In this document: positions 1 through 11,163 of the stretch, in pieces
Layout: each line of letters starts with the position of its first letter
Position numbering within the stretch: the stretch's first letter is position 1
From: Primula veris
Taxonomy: Eukaryota; Streptophyta; Magnoliopsida; Ericales; Primulaceae
NCBI GenBank assembly: GCA_963682055.1
Contig: OY821745.1
Location: 10,981,501 to 11,045,500, forward strand
Length of the DNA: 64,000 nt
Direction: 5' to 3'
Position numbers and translations under genes: made by a program
The notes under the pieces: model-generated
What the model saw: only the letters and a program-made list of their open reading frames with translations
The model's database searches: none
What the model was told of the DNA's origin: nothing

Positions 1-760
1 ATTAATGAAATTGGGGATTTAAATACAAAATAAACAACTTATTGATTTAAAACAGACACAAACAACTAGACCAAAACCCATTAATAAATTTGGGATTAGG
101 ATTCTTAAAAAACCAATTCATAAATTAAACTCAAAATAATTAAAATCAATCCAATTAACGAAATTGGGGATTTGGATACAAAATAAACAACTTATTCGTT
201 CAAAATAAACACAAACAACTAGACTCAAACCAATTAATAAAATTGGGGATTAGGGTTGTTAAAAAACTAATTCGTAAATTAAACCCAAATACTTATTAAA
301 ATACCAATTATATTGAACAACTTATTCGTTCAAATTAAACACAAATTTATTTATTAAATTGGGGATTAGGGTTCTTAAACACAAATTAACTAGATTATTG
401 TTTGGATATTCGTAATTTGAGTATGAGCCGATTTTTTTATTATTTTTTATTTTAATACCGATTTTTTTATTTTAATTTATATAACATGATCTTTTTCACT
501 TCAAGAATTAAAATATAATACTTAAAATGCAGCTGAGTAGAATCGAACTCACAACCTCTGAAATGCAATGTGATCACTTTACCATATGGGTAACCCTTTT
601 TGTTACATATATTTGTTATATTTAGACAAGTATAATATAGTTTTGTACTTTTTAATATATGAGACTACTAAAATAAAAGGTATACTTAAGTTCAAAAATT
701 ATATTGTTATTTCAAAAATAATAAATGGTCAATATTTTTTGATTATAAAAATTATAATGA
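1..760. repeat. AT-rich repeat block, left inverted arm
   Basis: No gene is seen. Up to about position 400 the sequence repeats a loose unit built around AATTGGGGATTAGGGTT and AACTTATTCGTTCAAA. It then runs into a tRNA-like segment and an AT-rich stretch that includes TTTTTAATATATGAGACTA. The same elements recur in reverse complement at 2800-3590, so this looks like one arm of a large foldback-type or terminal-inverted-repeat element that begins before the window. The short ORFs here are AT-rich chance frames. Confidence 0.55.
521..595 (-). repeat. tRNA-like (SINE-like) segment, copy 1
   Basis: Read on the minus strand this segment resembles a degenerate tRNA: an A-box-like stretch and a B-box-like stretch (GAGTTCGATTC) about 40 nt apart. 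It is the reverse complement of the segment at 2966-3036 and resembles 51941-52010. It is probably the head of a tRNA-derived SINE caught inside a larger repeat, since similarity between copies continues on both sides. It is not a functional tRNA gene. Confidence 0.4.
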
Positions 761-2799
761 CAATGTATCTCATTTAGTATGATAAATGTTGTTTGTGTGA
801 ATAAAACTAAATAGTAAGAAATCTGATTAAAATACATATCAATTGTTATAGTATACTCTATTATTTGTAGTTTCATTTTATTTTTATACTAAATGTTAAT
901 TTCTTTTTACAATGTTAGGAGGGTTTTTTTCAAACTATGATTATGGTTCTTATTAGTTATTTTTGGGACGTGATACGGGTTGAGTGTCTACGGGTCGGGT
1001 CCGGAGCCACCCCTAGTGGGATCTATCCATACGTACATGTTTCGTTTCCATCCACCAGGTTGTAATATTATTTTACCTCTCGTACTTTTTTGTTTTTACT
1101 ACAATCATTATTTTTATCATATGCAATATTTACTCAACTTGTTCGATTTAATGTTTTTTATTTGTCGTATAAAACACAATATTAAGCCCCAATAACTATT
1201 AGTTGTTTGTTTATTGCCCATCATTCTGAATAATTTTTCTCTCGGAAAATCAAATTAGATATTTGATTTTTTTAACTTCATCGAACACATTAACTGAGAA
1301 ACACGATTCAAAACTAATTCTTTTAGCGGTATTAAAGTAGAGGTTATATTGGAGTTATATTTATGATGTTTTTCTATAAAATAATTGTTTACTATGCCTA
1401 TTTGTTTCTCAGTTTGATGTCGTATTGAGAATTTTGTAATGTTATGCCTATTTGTATGTTGTACTTATTCCGACTACTCATATACAAGACTACTATAACT
1501 ACTCCATTTCCAGGGAAGATTACGATGAATCATGGCCATTATATCAAATCAGAAGACTGTGGAGAAATTAATTCAAATTAAATCATATCTCACGCATTAA
1601 TAGTATTGCTAATTCCTAGTGACTAGCTGTTTATTTCCTTTTGCAACATGTTCTTTACTATAGTAATTACAAAAAAATATTTGCTCTAAATTTGGCTTTC
1701 ATAATTTAAAACTATGCATATATTATTCCGACAACAAATTTTGACGGGGTAACATGTGTTTTTCTATGTACCATGTGTTTCTACTTGCCTACTATTTCTT
1801 AATCGACAACGTGTTTCCTCGACCATTATTATTATGTATTTGGTTATCCGTACCTTCATCCGTAATTTTTTTAGTTAAATAAGTATATTAACAAAAGAAA
1901 AGATGGGAAAACAACGATTACAAACTCCATACTATGAGCTAACTCCAACGATTACAAACTCTACACTTACAAAACAAACTTGAAACATACTTGAAAAACA
2001 AACTAACAACAGCAAAACAAACACCTAAAATTTAACTAACTTCCCCTACATTGGGCTTACATATTCCTTGTCAATCAGAAGAAATAGTTAATCGAACATA
2101 AAGATTAAATATGTAAACAACTTTTATTTTTCCATTTGATGTATCTTGACCAAAAAAATGTAATGGCATGAACAGGACTGGATACATGTTTTAATAATAA
2201 TAATTTGTACACCAACCACGTGCAGAATATATTTCAATAGTGTGTATTTATACAGGTCCATAAGCATTATTCATCTAACGAATAAATATAGATAGATGAG
2301 TTGTACAAGAATTTCAAAAAGAAATATGAATTTTAAAAATAAATGACTTTTAAAATAAGAAACGACTTTTCTAAAGTCATAAATGTAAACCTTGTCCACA
2401 AAAACTTCTTTTGACCTAATTGCTGTTTGTTTATTACTCAACATTTATTCTTTGAACATTCTTCTATTCCATTTTCTTTTTACTACAGTAATTATTATTA
2501 TCATATGCCCGGAAAACAGTCGTAAACAATGTACGTACGCATATACGAAGTACCCGTTCTAAATAAGTTTGTAGTGAGCAAAATCTCAAACAATACTAGT
2601 AACAATATTATTGTGACCGAATTGGTTTATCTTTAATGGGATCGAATAAGTTGTTAAAAATATGTATGAATTGGTTTTGAAAAAAACCCGATCCCAAATT
2701 TTATTTTATGGTCTGGTTTTAATTTGAACGAAAAAGATTTATAAAATGTGAATGAATTAGTTTTGTAAGAACCCTAATTTCCATTTTATTTAACTGACA
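761..2799. other. Intergenic AT-rich DNA, no gene seen
   Basis: No coding exon is recognised. Positions 480-1013 match, in reverse orientation, the repeat at 51327-52060. Both end in GC-rich DNA with GACCCGACCCGTAGACAC (read on the minus strand here), so 480-1013 is probably a truncated copy of the same hAT-like element. The remainder (about 1014-2799) is simple AT-rich DNA without recognisable structure. Confidence 0.4.
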
Positions 2800-3590
2800 A
2801 TATTTCGTTTTATAAAATGAACCTAATATAGTAGTATTTTTTGTAATGTAAATGACAATATAATTTTTTTAAGTTTAGTATATATTTTATTTTATTAGTC
2901 TCATATATTAAAAAGTAAAATATATATTATACTTATTTAAATATAACTAATATATGAAACAAAAAGGATTGTAGCACATATGGTATAGTGATCACATTTC
3001 ATTTTAGAGGTTGTGGGTTTGATTCCACTCACCTGCATTTTAGTATTATATTTTAAGTGTTGAAATAAAAATTAATTTGTGTTTAAAAAACCCTAATCCC
3101 CAATTTAATCAATAGATTTGTATTTAATTTAAACGAATAAGTTGTTCAAAAACTATTCAAATTGAACCCTAATCCCCAATTTTATTTATTTTGTTTGGGT
3201 TTAATTTACAGAAATAAGTTGTGTAAAATCTGTACAAATCAGCTTTTAAGAACCCTAATTCCTAATTTTATTAATTCATTTTAGGTTTAATTGATTTGGG
3301 TCTGATCTCTATGAATAGTAATTACTTAATTTAATTTGAACGAATAAATTGTTCATTATATATTCGAATTGTTTTTGTAAGAACTCTAATCCCCAAATTT
3401 ATTTAGTTTGCTTGGGTTTAATTTAAACGAATAAGTTGTTTAAACTATGTACAAATTGACTTTTAAGAAACCTAATCCCTAATTTTATTAATTGATTTTA
3501 GCTTTAATTTATTTAGGTATGATCTCTATGAATTGTAATTATTTAATTGTTTGGGTTTTAATTTAAAGAATTAAGTATTAAATCAATTAG
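2800..3590. repeat. AT-rich repeat block, right inverted arm
   Basis: Reverse-complement counterpart of 1-760. After the tRNA-like segment at 2966-3036 come about four loose copies of a unit containing AACCCTAATCCCCAATTT and AACGAATAAGTTGTT. Together the two arms enclose roughly 2 kb. No transposase coding sequence lies between them, so any such element would be non-autonomous. Confidence 0.5.
2966..3036 (+). repeat. tRNA-like (SINE-like) segment, copy 2
   Basis: The best of the three tRNA-like copies. It has an A-box-like region (TGGTATAGTGATCA, from 2981) and a B-box-like region (GGTTTGATTCC, 3016-3026) with near-normal spacing. The stems do not form a convincing cloverleaf, and the flanks are shared with the other copies, so a SINE-derived repeat is more likely than a tRNA gene. 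Confidence 0.45.
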
Positions 3591-4449
3591 AGTGTTAGTT
3601 GTATCATTTTAAAACCGATTTAAAACCGGATGGTTTTCTTGTCATTTTACATTTGACGAATTTTTTAAATATAATTCAATAAACCTTTTTCGGTAATTTC
3701 ATCTTTTAATGATTTTTAAAAACCCTAATTTTAAATCTAACAACTAATTTTTTAGGCTCTAATCTAACCGTAGATCTCGACGGTTTGGATAACAGTTAAA
3801 AGCATTGAATATTCAAAAGAGGCTCTCATCTGGTTGTGGGTGGGGTTTTATACTCTATCAGGAGAAGTCCCTCAAGTTGCAAGAAAGTTTCAGAAGAGCA
3901 AGGAAGTTCCAATTTGGATCATTTAAAGTTTTTTTTGTGCGATTAAGTATGTATTTTTCTATTTGTTTCATATTTGATTCTCTGTTTTTGTTTTGTGGGG
4001 TTTTTTCCCCACTTTTTTATTTTTCAATCATTATCAATAAACAAAAAAGTGGATTTTCCCCATCATTAATATAAAATAAAAAAAAATCTGAATATTCTGT
4101 TTGGTTATGGTTATTGTGGTGTGTTCTAATCCTTATGCAGAATTATTTGTATAAATAACAAACTAGCCAGACAACATTGTCCTTGTTATATTCATATAAA
4201 TACTAAGTGCATCTCTCACTTTTATAGGGAATTCAAATATCTTAGATGATTTTATTGTAGTCATGATGATTAGCCCAAAAAAATTCAAAATAATTCTTTT
4301 AGGGAATTTCCAAATTCAATCTTGCAAGTAATCAAAAGACAAAAAATATTGATGGGCCATAGAAATTAGGTCCAGAGCGTTGAGTACATTCTTAGGAATT
4401 GTTCCGCTGTATTCGCTGTTTCCACGTAACATGCGCATAAACAGTTAAA
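3591..4449. other. Intergenic DNA, nothing recognised
   Basis: No known gene or element is recognised. A 3805-4074 frame exists only with a TTG start, has no recognisable motif and ends in low-complexity sequence, so it is not called. The stretch around 3820-3920 is less AT-rich than its surroundings and could be a fragment of an old exon or element. Confidence 0.3.
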
Positions 4450-5275
4450 ATCAGGGGGATTTGGTGGTTTGACCATCGTTCACCCTCCGTCGCCCGAATG
4501 AGTTGTACGAACGGATGAACCTCTTAGGTGTAAATAGAATGTATTTAGTGTATTGAATATAAATAGGGTTTAGAGATACTTGTATTTTATGTATGAGTAT
4601 ATGAGTTCGTATGAAATCAGATGTCTTTAACTTCGTGGTTAATGAGCCCTTATATAGGCGGATGATATAGGGTGAATCTTCCTTAATCGACATGATCTTT
4701 CCAATCACATCTTTATTATATCTGTAAATATCGCTCTTGCCATGCTAACATATATTACGTAAATCTTTCCACCGACTTGATTGGCTACAGCGAGCGCACA
4801 CCACTACCCCTTGCCATCGAGGAGGGGGCTCCCTGAGGTCCACGGCCCTCATCATGTACGGTCTGAAAAGTGAAGCATTGCCTTTCATAATGTCTTCTCC
4901 TCCTCGAACCAAGATTGTTCTGGTCCGAGGGGCGTTACCCTATACTCCTAGCATGGGTGCTACTTCTCGTTATGAGATCTCTATTCCTTATATGATAAGG
5001 GATGTATGTTTCTGATTTGACCATATCTTTATGGGATACGTCTCATATAGATTTGGTGTCTACGTTCCTTATGAGGATATTTAATTAATTCCTGATTGAG
5101 TCGTATCAGCATGTTCTTCAGATTATCTCGCACGTCAACTACTCGAGGGACGGATGAAATCCCTAACTGTTTTCCTCGTAAGGGTGATTAACTCCTTATT
5201 AATTATTCTCTAATTGATAGGTCAAATAATAGGTTTCACTCCATATAATACGAATAATACAGAGTTTTTAGCCTA
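4450..5275 (-). repeat. LTR-like block, fullest copy
   Basis: This block recurs in part at 13446-13952 and 22137-22585, always followed by the same old LINE remnant. On the minus strand it looks like a long terminal repeat: a unique GC-richer region, a TATA-like CCTATATAAGGGC (about 4647-4659 read in reverse), then a leader-like tail ending near 4450. No primer-binding site follows, so it may be a solo or truncated LTR. Its termini are not the usual TG...CA, which keeps confidence moderate. The 85-codon minus frame at 4451-4708 lies in this leader and is not a gene. Confidence 0.45.
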
Positions 5276-5663
5276 TAGTTTAACCTCTATCAATGATTTG
5301 ATGAAATTTTGTCAGATACTCTAAATGACACTTTAGATTAGTAAAGGATACATTAATAAACGTTATCAATTCTTTCACCAAAATCTTCTATAGCACTTTT
5401 TTATTCCATCAAATATATTTTAATCTAGTATAATGTTAATATTTTACCCACTCACTATATCATCTTATTTTGATACAGTATTGAAGTCTTCCCCAATTTA
5501 CCAAGGATCACTTGTGTTAGAATTACTCAAGAAATTCCACAGAGGTTCTCTCTTACATGGTACTTTTTGCATAGATAGCTGAGATAACAATGGGCTTCTT
5601 CAGAATGTTCCCTTTTATTTCAAAGTTTATATATTCATTGATGCATTTGACTAAAATTATATA
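5276..5663 (-). pseudogene. Old L1 LINE endonuclease remnant, partial copy
   Basis: A fourth copy of the sequence present at the start of each transporter unit (compare 13953-14341). On the minus strand the decayed translation resembles the L1 endonuclease stretch IYAKST...ERT...GEDFNTVSK of the nested intact LINE, with stops and small indels. It ends abruptly at 5663, where the palindromic LTR structure begins. Confidence 0.55.
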
Positions 5664-6057
5664 AGATCAGCGGTCTGATACCAGCGGTCTGACCTGACGC
5701 CATCACGGTCCCCTCCTCTCGTGTTCACTTTGTTGTTGATCTCTATCACGTCTCTTATCTCACTCTTGCTCATGTCTCTCTCTGTGTATATATAAATGTG
5801 CGGCTATATATATATATATATATATTTGTCATATGTATGTATATAAGTTGTATAAATATGTACTGTATTGGGCTTTCATAATTAGGTTTTAGATCTAACT
5901 ATATTTGTAATTACTTCACCTAGTTATTCTTAATAACAAACTCCCCAAAACTATTACATGTTTAAATACCCATATAAAACATCAGAAATAATAATAATAT
6001 TACTAAAAGTTTTTCTAAAAACTAATAATAAATACATAAATTTTTCGAGTCGTTACA
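5664..6057 (-). mobile_element. LTR fragment (inverted copy, left palindrome arm)
   Basis: Read on the minus strand the LTR starts TGTAACGACTCG at 6057. It is preceded by a purine-rich tract (6058-6075 in reverse) and the phrase TTTCGGGATGAAATTT, the usual layout just before a 3' LTR in Ty3/gypsy elements. Only the first ~390 bp of the LTR remain, compared with the 2.27-kb copy ending at 13430. The (AT)n run at 5806-5824 is a microsatellite in the LTR. Confidence 0.6.
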
Positions 6058-7615
6058 TTCTTCCCAACTTAAAAAAATTTCATCCCGAAATTTAACACGT
6101 ACGATATAACTAAATTTTTGTCCATATACATTATTTAGTCACGTAACTCAAAATTCTAATGGATGTCAGCTCTAAAACAAATAGTTTAAAGAGTAAATAA
6201 AGTTTAGTATCGATATGATAGAAAGGAAATAAAAGGTGAGATAAACATTGGAGATGAACAAAACCTTGGCTACACATTATTACGAAAACCTCACTGCTAT
6301 TTGACACATCGTCATGAAAGAAAGAGCACCACACTCTTAATGGGACACTCTCAATTCCCCATCATACACACAAATAATGACATCCATATAAACTAAACAC
6401 ACATCAACTCACCAACTCTAAATGAATCACGTGATAACATAAAGAAATAATTACATCGTCATGAAAGAAAGAGCACCACACTCTAAAGAAATTTTATGTT
6501 ATCCATGATTCATTTAGAGCGTGGTGCACTTTCTTTCATGACGATGTAATTATTTCTTTATGTTATCACGTGATTCATTTAGAGTTGGTGAGTTGATGTG
6601 TCTTTAGTTTATATGGATGTAATTATTTGTGTGTATGATGGGGAATTGAGGGGGTCCCATTAAGAGTGTGGTGCTCTTTCTTTCATGACGATGTGTAGAA
6701 TAGCAGTGAGGTTTTCGTAATAATGTGTAGCCAAGGTTTTGTTCATCTCCAATGTTTATCTCACCTTTTATTTCCTTTCTATCATATCGATACTAAACTT
6801 TCTTGACTCTTTAAACTATTTCTTTTAGAGCTGACATCCATTAGAATTTTGAGTTACCTGACTAAATAATGTATATGGACAAAAATTTAGTTATATCATA
6901 CTTGTTAAATTTCGGGACGAAAATTTTTTAAGTTGGGAGAATGTAACGACTCGAAAAATTTATGTATTTATTACTCCCTCCATCCCTTTTTAAGGGTCCA
7001 TTATTCCTTATTAGGCTGTCACAAAATAAGTGTTCACTTTCTCAATTTGTTAATTAAAAAGTAACAAACTTACTATTTTACCATTTAAATAATATTAAAA
7101 TAAAAAGATAACATAAAAGAAAATAAACATAATAATGTGACAGACTTACCATTCATGATATATTTCATCACCATAAATGAATTTAATTATGCTTTTAATA
7201 AGGGCAATATATTTAGTTTATATATCAAATTTTCAACTCTTAAAAAGTCTCAATTTTCAAGGGGGCCACTTAAAAAGGAACGGATGAAGTATTAGTTTTT
7301 AGAAAAACTTATGGTAATATTATTTCTCATGTTTTCTATGGGTATTTAAACAACTAATAGTTTTGGAGGATTTTGTTATTAAGAATAAATAGGTGAAGTA
7401 AATTAGAAATATAGTTAAATCTAAAACCTAATTATGAAAGCCCAATACAGTACATCTTTATACAACTTATATATATATATATATATATATAGCCGCACAT
7501 GTATATAAGAGAGAGAGAGAGACACGAGTAAGAGTGAGATGAGAGACGTGATAGAGACTAGCAACAAAGTGAACATGAGAGGAGGGGACCGTGACGCGGT
7601 CAGGTCAGATCGCTG
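5682..7615. repeat. Large near-perfect palindrome (inverted LTR ends)
   Basis: Arms 5682-6487 and 6511-7615 are reverse complements around a loop of about 23 nt (6488-6510). Each arm holds about 440 bp of the 3' end of an LTR retrotransposon interior, a purine tract, and the start of its LTR. The LTR starts (6057 and 6942) lie equally far from the centre. The right arm is longer because it carries a 316-bp MITE. Transcription through it would give a long hairpin RNA, a natural substrate for siRNA production. Confidence 0.8.
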
Positions 7616-7650
7616 ATGTTAGGCAGAGGAGGTAGTGTTTTTTTTTTTAA
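6942..7650 (+). mobile_element. LTR fragment (right palindrome arm)
   Basis: The LTR begins TGTAACGACTCG at 6942, right after the purine-rich TTAAGTTGGGAGAA (6928-6941). It continues through a Stowaway insertion to a poly-T stretch near 7650 and matches the reverse complement of 13020-13430. A TATA-like TATATAAG followed by a GA-rich run lies at 7503-7524. After the poly-T the similarity to the other LTR copy stops. Confidence 0.6.
6974..7289. mobile_element. Stowaway-type MITE, 316 bp
   Basis: Terminal inverted repeats begin CTCCCTCCATCCCTTTTTAA and end in the reverse complement of CTTCATCCGTTCCTTTTTAA. The element is flanked by the dinucleotide TA (6972-6973 and 7290-7291), the target duplication typical of Tc1/mariner-derived Stowaway elements. 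The uninterrupted site is visible in the left palindrome arm and at about 13396-13406 (TTATTATTAG in reverse), so this is a clean insertion with an observed empty site. Confidence 0.88.
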
Positions 7651-10600
7651 AACCAAACAATACTATTTTAAGAGGGAATGCAACCATTAAGTAAACTTGT
7701 AGGAGCAAAACTAATAAATATCAAAAGGAATTCTCTTAAATATACTACACAAACAAAAGCCCACCCAAATAATAAATGGAAACCTTCTCAGGAGAATGTT
7801 TGATAACGCAACATGATAAGATATAAATATTTCCAGCAAACACCCCCAAACAAGTAAAAATCAAATAAGTATAGTCACGTCACATTTGAAATGCATTAAT
7901 AGAACATGACCTTAGTACACAAACAATTATATACCAAAATGCTAAATCCTTGAATTTATATAGAGAAGATAATGCAACTGAAAAACTAAAATCTCAACAC
8001 AAAGAATACATTTTTCTAACTAATGTATCTATATATAGTAGCAAGATCTGTCAATTCAGATAAATATATATAAACCATTTAAACAACCAATAATTCTATC
8101 ATTTAATAATATAAACAAATCCACCCATTTTCAACTTTTCCAAAGATAAATAAAAGTATGCATGTAATTAGGTCATAGTTCCACTACATGACGATCACAA
8201 TCGCAACAATGTGCACACAACTACCATGTCCCTATCTAAATATATAAACATGTTACAAAGGGCAGTTCATTTTTTTTTCTTTTGATGAGCTACCTACACA
8301 TTCTTCTACACACACCAGACATGTAAGTTAACAATAAAACAAAATGCGAAAATTATCATCATATAACACTATAATTACTAAAAGAATTCTCACAACATTT
8401 TTTTTTTAAAATAAAATATAAAGTAACGGTAATAGAATATAATAAAGCTATATCAACACACTTACAAAGACCGGTAGCTGATCCATACTTCATTTTTGCA
8501 CCAATATAAAAATCGAAGTGAGAGATATAACGTAGTCATGAAAACCGATAGCAAATCGGTGCTTCAAGTGTCCGCCAATATCAAAACCAAAAACCAAAAA
8601 AAACCTTCATCTGAAAGTTTTGTCGCATCCGACTAACTCGCAAACGATTTTTCTTTTCCAAAATCACTTACAAATATATTAATATCTATATATATATATA
8701 GATAAATATCACGTACCAACAATATTTAGGACAAGAAAAAAATTCATTTTATCAACTCAACACTACAACTACTAACTCCACCTCACACCAAACTTTGATA
8801 CACAAGTTTTTAATAATTACCAGAAAAATAAATATAAAAAGAATTTATTGAGTTACAAGGAATAAATCACTGGGATAGACAAATCATCTTTCTTAATCAA
8901 GACATACTTGTCCCATAAGTCCATAACAAGAAAAAAAAAAGTATAAAAAGACCACTGCCACTAATAAGAATAAACTAAATGGTCAGTACATGAACTTATA
9001 ACTCTAATAAATATATTTACAGGAACACCATATTATTGTAGCTATATGCACCCAACGCAATATATATATAGGTAGAACGTATATTAATCATCATTTTGCC
9101 ATGTCCTCACATAGTCGTCATGTCTATAAAATCACAAAATCGTCTTACTCCTACACTCGTTCTTAAATAGTAGACTCCATAATCCAAATTGCATATTATA
9201 TATAGCACACTTAACTAGATCATATTCTGAAAAAGATTTTTTAGAAACTAATGGGCATGGATTATCATAACATCAAACATTAAGATACATAACAAAAGTT
9301 AAACAATCCACCGATAACAATTAAGAAGAAAATCAAATACATCTCCAATTAACATCGGTACAAACAAATGTACTTTTCTTTTAACAAAATTTCTTTTATA
9401 AATAATTAGATTCAAATCAGTGAAATTTAAACATGTTAATACAACTTGAGCACAAAATGCATAATAAATTATCATATCACAATTCTATCACGCTTTAAAA
9501 AGAAGACACCAAATGAAATCTGTTAAATGAAAGTAAATGTAGTAGAAGTTCTCCAATAAAGTTGGGGGCAATTATATATGTAAACACATGAAATTATAAA
9601 CACTAAAATTATACAATCGTGCACCTCCACATCAATCTGTACTACTAGATTTTAGTCGGACAATATTATGACAAATAGAACAAACACACTCTAATGATAC
9701 ACAATCTACAACTAAATAAAGGCCTATAATATCCTGCTCATGTTATACCTTTTCCCAAAGAAAACGTCAAGTTTAATTCCAACATAATTGATAATCCGCA
9801 TAGTAAGCCACTTTGAGTTTTTAGACATCAATAGAATAAACATGACACATTATCCTACTAAGATGGTGTCTACGAAAAAGGAGATATTTTAAAAAAATAA
9901 GCTATTTTCTCAATGACATCTAATACACGTACAAGTGAAGAAGGGAAAAAATATATATATATATCGGAAGCAGGATATGATTAATCCAATAAATAGGCGA
10001 AGCACCCTATGTTGTTTCTAAAATCTGGCCTAACGTAAACAAACAAAGAGAAACAATAATATATGATCAGAGATGCATTGAATTCAATAACTATAAAAAG
10101 ATATACTAGTGAGTCCATCAAAAAATTTTAATAGTCACAATGTACCTTCACCAACATTACTTACGAACCATCACTACTTACACACCAAAACACATGCTAT
10201 ATAATTCAATAAAACTGAAACTAAAAGAAAAGTAGTACACTTCGCATATAGTTACACAGTCACGCAAATGTAAAAAAAATTTAATAGTCATTTCACATTA
10301 CACATATCCTAAACATAATGTCATATTTTAATATATTTTCAAATGGTCTACATACACCAATCATTTCAGTTACTAATAAACAAACACACGACATAGAAAA
10401 TCACGCAATTAATTATCATTAAGACACTCTTTTTTTCCCATCTTCTCTCCCTTGCTTAACAATCACACCAAAATCATAAATAACTTATCTGTTACATACG
10501 TCTTATTAAATAAAATAATATTCATTCTATGATTTAAAATATAACAAAAGTTAACGATATTAATACACTGAACTACATGTTGTATTAGTTAGAAATGTAC

Positions 10601-11148
10601 CAATATACACTGAACTACAATATTCACATGAATCTTCTTCATGTGAAACAACTCAACTTCAAAAGTTTCGCAAGTAAATATCTATACGTAACCCAAACAA
10701 GACATATGCATGTCTTATATTTATAATAATAAGCAATCCATCACTAAACATCGAAGAATTTCAAATCATGATACACCCGACATGCTTTAAAGCTTGATTT
10801 TTAAAACATAGTACACACATAAGCGATATCTCTATGTAATAATATCACGGGAATCGAAACACTATGTCTATTTATTTAAAACAATTCATATTCTAGTTAT
10901 AGATAAGCACAAAAATTTCTGAACACGAGTAATAAATACAAAACACTGCCAAGTTACCAAAAGAAAACGCAAACGGATCACTCCAATAATAACAGCAAAC
11001 TAACCACACATACACAAACACTCAAATACAAACACATGGCTCTAAAAAAAGCAGATTTTCTTAAAATGTCTTACACCACCAAGTATCACATATTCTCGTG
11101 TGTGTCTATCCTACCCAACATGCAACCAAGTTAATCGGAACCCGGATA
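7651..11148. other. Non-coding AT-rich interior of an LTR element
   Basis: No ORF with recognisable gag or pol motifs is seen on either strand. The stretch lies downstream (minus strand) of the primer-binding site at 11149-11160 and is probably the interior of a non-autonomous or decayed retrotransposon. Other short insertions may be present but none is recognised. Confidence 0.4.
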
Positions 11149-11160
11149 GCTCTGATACCA
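11149..11160 (-). promoter_or_regulatory. Primer-binding site (initiator tRNA-Met type)
   Basis: The minus strand reads TGGTATCAGAGC, complementary to the 3' end of initiator tRNA-Met. It lies 3 nt after the CA end of the adjacent LTR, the normal position for priming reverse transcription, and fixes the orientation of this element as minus. Confidence 0.75.
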
Positions 11161-11163
11161 AGC

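Noticed and set aside
2966..3036. Functional tRNA gene
   Set aside because: A- and B-box-like elements exist, but no convincing acceptor stem or anticodon arm forms, and the flanks are repetitive, so it is called SINE-like.
3805..4074. Possible small protein gene of 89 codons
   Set aside because: Needs a TTG start, has no recognisable motif, and the end is low-complexity; no promoter or splice evidence.
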